This document shows positions 45,759 through 46,872 of a stretch of DNA of 46,872 bases, piece after piece. The stretch spans positions 90,312 through 137,183 of the forward strand of contig NZ_CDDK01000041.1 in NCBI RefSeq assembly GCF_000820225.1, given 5' to 3'. This stretch comes from Aeromonas veronii bv. veronii. Its GTDB lineage: Bacteria > Pseudomonadota > Gammaproteobacteria > Enterobacterales > Aeromonadaceae. Every line of letters starts with the position of its first letter. Position 1 is the stretch's first letter. A model generated the notes under the pieces. That model was not told the origin of the DNA, did not search any database, and saw only the letters and a program-made list of their open reading frames with translations. The translations under genes were made by a program, and so were the position numbers.

Positions 45759-46301
45759 TTACTCGTAGGAGAGAGTAAAGTTGGTCACTGCAGTGAAAGC
45801 ACCGGCTTTCAGCGGGTTGGTGTCTTGGCTTGCATAGCCTTTCAGCACGGCGCTAAAGGGCAACTCGTTGTCACCGTTGACCAGGCCGAAGGCGGCAGTC
45901 GGGGTACCCAATACGATCGGAGCACCGCCCGGAGCGGTCATCTTGATACCGGCACCCGCGGCGTCACCACCACCGATCACCAGCAGGCTGGAGTCTACCG
46001 GGTCTTTGGCACCACTGAAGGTCACCTTGACGGCATCTTCCTTGTCAGAGATTTCACAGTTCAGCAGCTTGATGCTGAACGGCTTGGAGCTGGACTCACC
46101 ACCGTTGGCCAGCTCTTTGGTGCTGATCTGGCCCATTTCAACTACCTGGTCAACAGACTCAGGGGCTACAGAGCAAGGAGCGTTGATGATTTCACCGTTA
46201 AAAGTGACTTTACCGGAACCGGCACCACCAGCAGCAAAAGCGGAGCCGCACAGCAGCATGGAACCAACACCCATAGCAACCAGAATTTTATTAGCTTTCA
46301 T
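45759..46301 (-). CDS. fimA: Major fimbrial subunit (FimA-like pilin)
   Basis: This 180-residue precursor of the main shaft subunit has a signal peptide MKANKILVAMGVGSMLLCGS, cleaved after AFA. The mature chain has the donor-strand region GGAGSGKVTFNGEIINAPC, the pilin Cys pair (APCSV and LLNCEI) and the conserved C terminus NFTLSYE. It is the first gene of the operon and is followed by a strong hairpin, consistent with high relative expression. AGG sits about 10 nt before the ATG. The symbol denotes the family, as the exact fimbria type is not known. Confidence 0.9.
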   Translation of the reverse strand: MKANKILVAMGVGSMLLCGSAFAAGGAGSGKVTFNGEIINAPCSVAPESVDQVVEMGQISTKELANGGESSSKPFSIKLLNCEISDKEDAVKVTFSGAKDPVDSSLLVIGGGDAAGAGIKMTAPGGAPIVLGTPTAAFGLVNGDNELPFSAVLKGYASQDTNPLKAGAFTAVTNFTLSYE

Positions 46302-46408
46302 TCGTTTATACCTACATTAACGTGTGTTGTACTGCATCACTCCAATCATGCTGGAGTCACGATATTAAGTGATGCCGCGATATACTGCACAGCAACTGTT
46401 GGCGTTCG

Positions 46409-46431
46409 CCTCTCATTAAGCCGATGAGAGG
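46409..46431 (-). other. Hairpin in the presumed fimA leader
   Basis: CCTCTCAT (46409-46416) pairs with ATGAGAGG (46424-46431) around a 7-nt loop, about 108 bp upstream of the fimA start. If the transcript starts further upstream it would fold in the 5' leader and could affect message stability. Confidence 0.35.
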
Positions 46432-46601
46432 TCATGCCAATAATAAACTGTGCCTCTTCAGGTTTATTTAAATAAGCAAAAGCAACACACAGCATCAGGG
46501 GTAGTTCCCGCTACACCTCAACTGCACAACTACATACGTCCTTGTCGTCTGTGCAGAAAGCCGCATTCCGCTTTTGCTTGACGAACAAATTAACGACTCG
46601 T

Positions 46602-46615
46602 TTGATGCACATCAA
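46602..46615. promoter_or_regulatory. Perfect FNR-type site upstream of fimA
   Basis: TTGATGCACATCAA matches the FNR consensus TTGAT-N4-ATCAA in all ten fixed positions. It lies about 300 bp upstream of the fimA start in an AT-rich region (46302-46872) with no gene. It also resembles a weak CRP site. No matching -10 element is obvious at the usual distance on either strand, so the controlled promoter is uncertain. Confidence 0.45.
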
Positions 46616-46810
46616 ATACATTTTGATTTGTATAAATTTTTTTATAAACAAAATAAAAACAATGACTTAAACCAACAATGAAACATAAAGCGATATCATG
46701 AAATAAATAAAGTTCATATAAAGGACATCTATTGCAATATTGTCAGACTGTGAATTCAAAGTCGCACACAAAATTTCAACAAGAACACAACAAAGATAAT
46801 CTATCTATTT

Positions 46811-46839
46811 TTGACAATAGTTATCAACCACTTCATAAA
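46811..46839 (+). promoter_or_regulatory. Candidate plus-strand promoter at the window edge
   Basis: TTGACA (46811-46816) is followed after 17 bp by CATAAA (46834-46839), a consensus -35 with a 4/6 -10. It would read out of the window to the right, towards the 8-bp repeats. Confidence 0.3.
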
Positions 46840-46852
46840 TCGCCCCCTAAAG

Positions 46853-46872
46853 AGGTAATCAGGTAATCAGGT
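46853..46872. repeat. Octanucleotide tandem repeat at the window edge
   Basis: AGGTAATC occurs twice in tandem (46853-46860 and 46861-46868) and a third copy begins (AGGT) as the window ends. The array may be longer outside the window. Confidence 0.5.

Noticed and set aside
46302..46872. Invertible promoter (fimS-type) upstream of fimA
   Set aside because: I looked for matching inverted repeats flanking the promoter region and for a recombinase gene; neither is visible in the window.
1..46872. CRISPR array, tRNA, rRNA, insertion sequence
   Set aside because: No regularly spaced repeats, cloverleaf, rRNA stretch or transposase reading frame was seen on either strand.

Overview
This window looks like chromosomal DNA of a gammaproteobacterium, most likely Aeromonas (inference). 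Gene order and protein similarity recalled from E. coli support it: tolC/nudF/yqiB/cpdA/yqiA/parE, a complete men cluster, and mtlA-mtlD-mtlR. Most genes are GC-rich with short spacers. There are two AT-richer blocks: the transporter/regulator/unknown block at about 0.2-3.3 kb, and the fimbrial control region at about 38.8-40.3 kb plus the DNA beyond 46.3 kb. I saw no tRNA, rRNA, CRISPR array, transposase or integrase.

Layout. (1) 1-3.3 kb: the tail of an unknown gene and a terminator, an MFS exporter divergent from a LysR regulator, a REP-like palindrome, and a membrane-anchored protein of unknown function. (2) 3.3-10.3 kb, minus strand: nudF-yqiB-cpdA-yqiA-parE-parC, a housekeeping run with topoisomerase IV, cAMP phosphodiesterase and ADP-ribose pyrophosphatase. 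tolC diverges from it, and a perfect 18-bp palindrome lies between them. (3) 12-14.6 kb: divergent LPS genes hldE and an lpxL-type acyltransferase. (4) 14.6-18.9 kb: the mannitol operon behind an array of four CRP-like sites. (5) 19.1-25.8 kb: a Na+/H+-type antiporter overlapping a DnaJ-related gene, a small protein, zntB with a short MscS-like protein, yaiI, ydjM and nupC. (6) 26.4-30.5 kb: dbpA, a cysteine-cluster protein, an unknown protein, a PepSY membrane protein with a His-rich loop, and a small conserved protein. (7) 30.6-38.8 kb: menA divergent from the tightly packed menF-D-H-B-C-E operon for menaquinone synthesis. (8) 39-46.9 kb: a ToxR/CadC-type membrane regulator facing a minus-strand chaperone-usher fimbrial operon.

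The fimbrial locus is the least ordinary part. From its promoter end it runs: major pilin, a strong intercistronic hairpin, a small secreted Cys-pair protein, usher, chaperone, two-domain tip adhesin, and a second pilin. The membrane regulator ends 2 nt from the last pilin gene. The regulator lacks a good ribosome site of its own and overlaps a 32-codon ORF that has one, which suggests translational coupling. Upstream of the major pilin are a perfect FNR-type palindrome, a leader hairpin and, at the window edge, an 8-bp tandem repeat. Together these suggest a regulated adhesion system, but the regulatory links are inferences.

Many starts were moved from the longest open frame to the start supported by a ribosome site or by family length. 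Family comparisons are from memory, not from searches.
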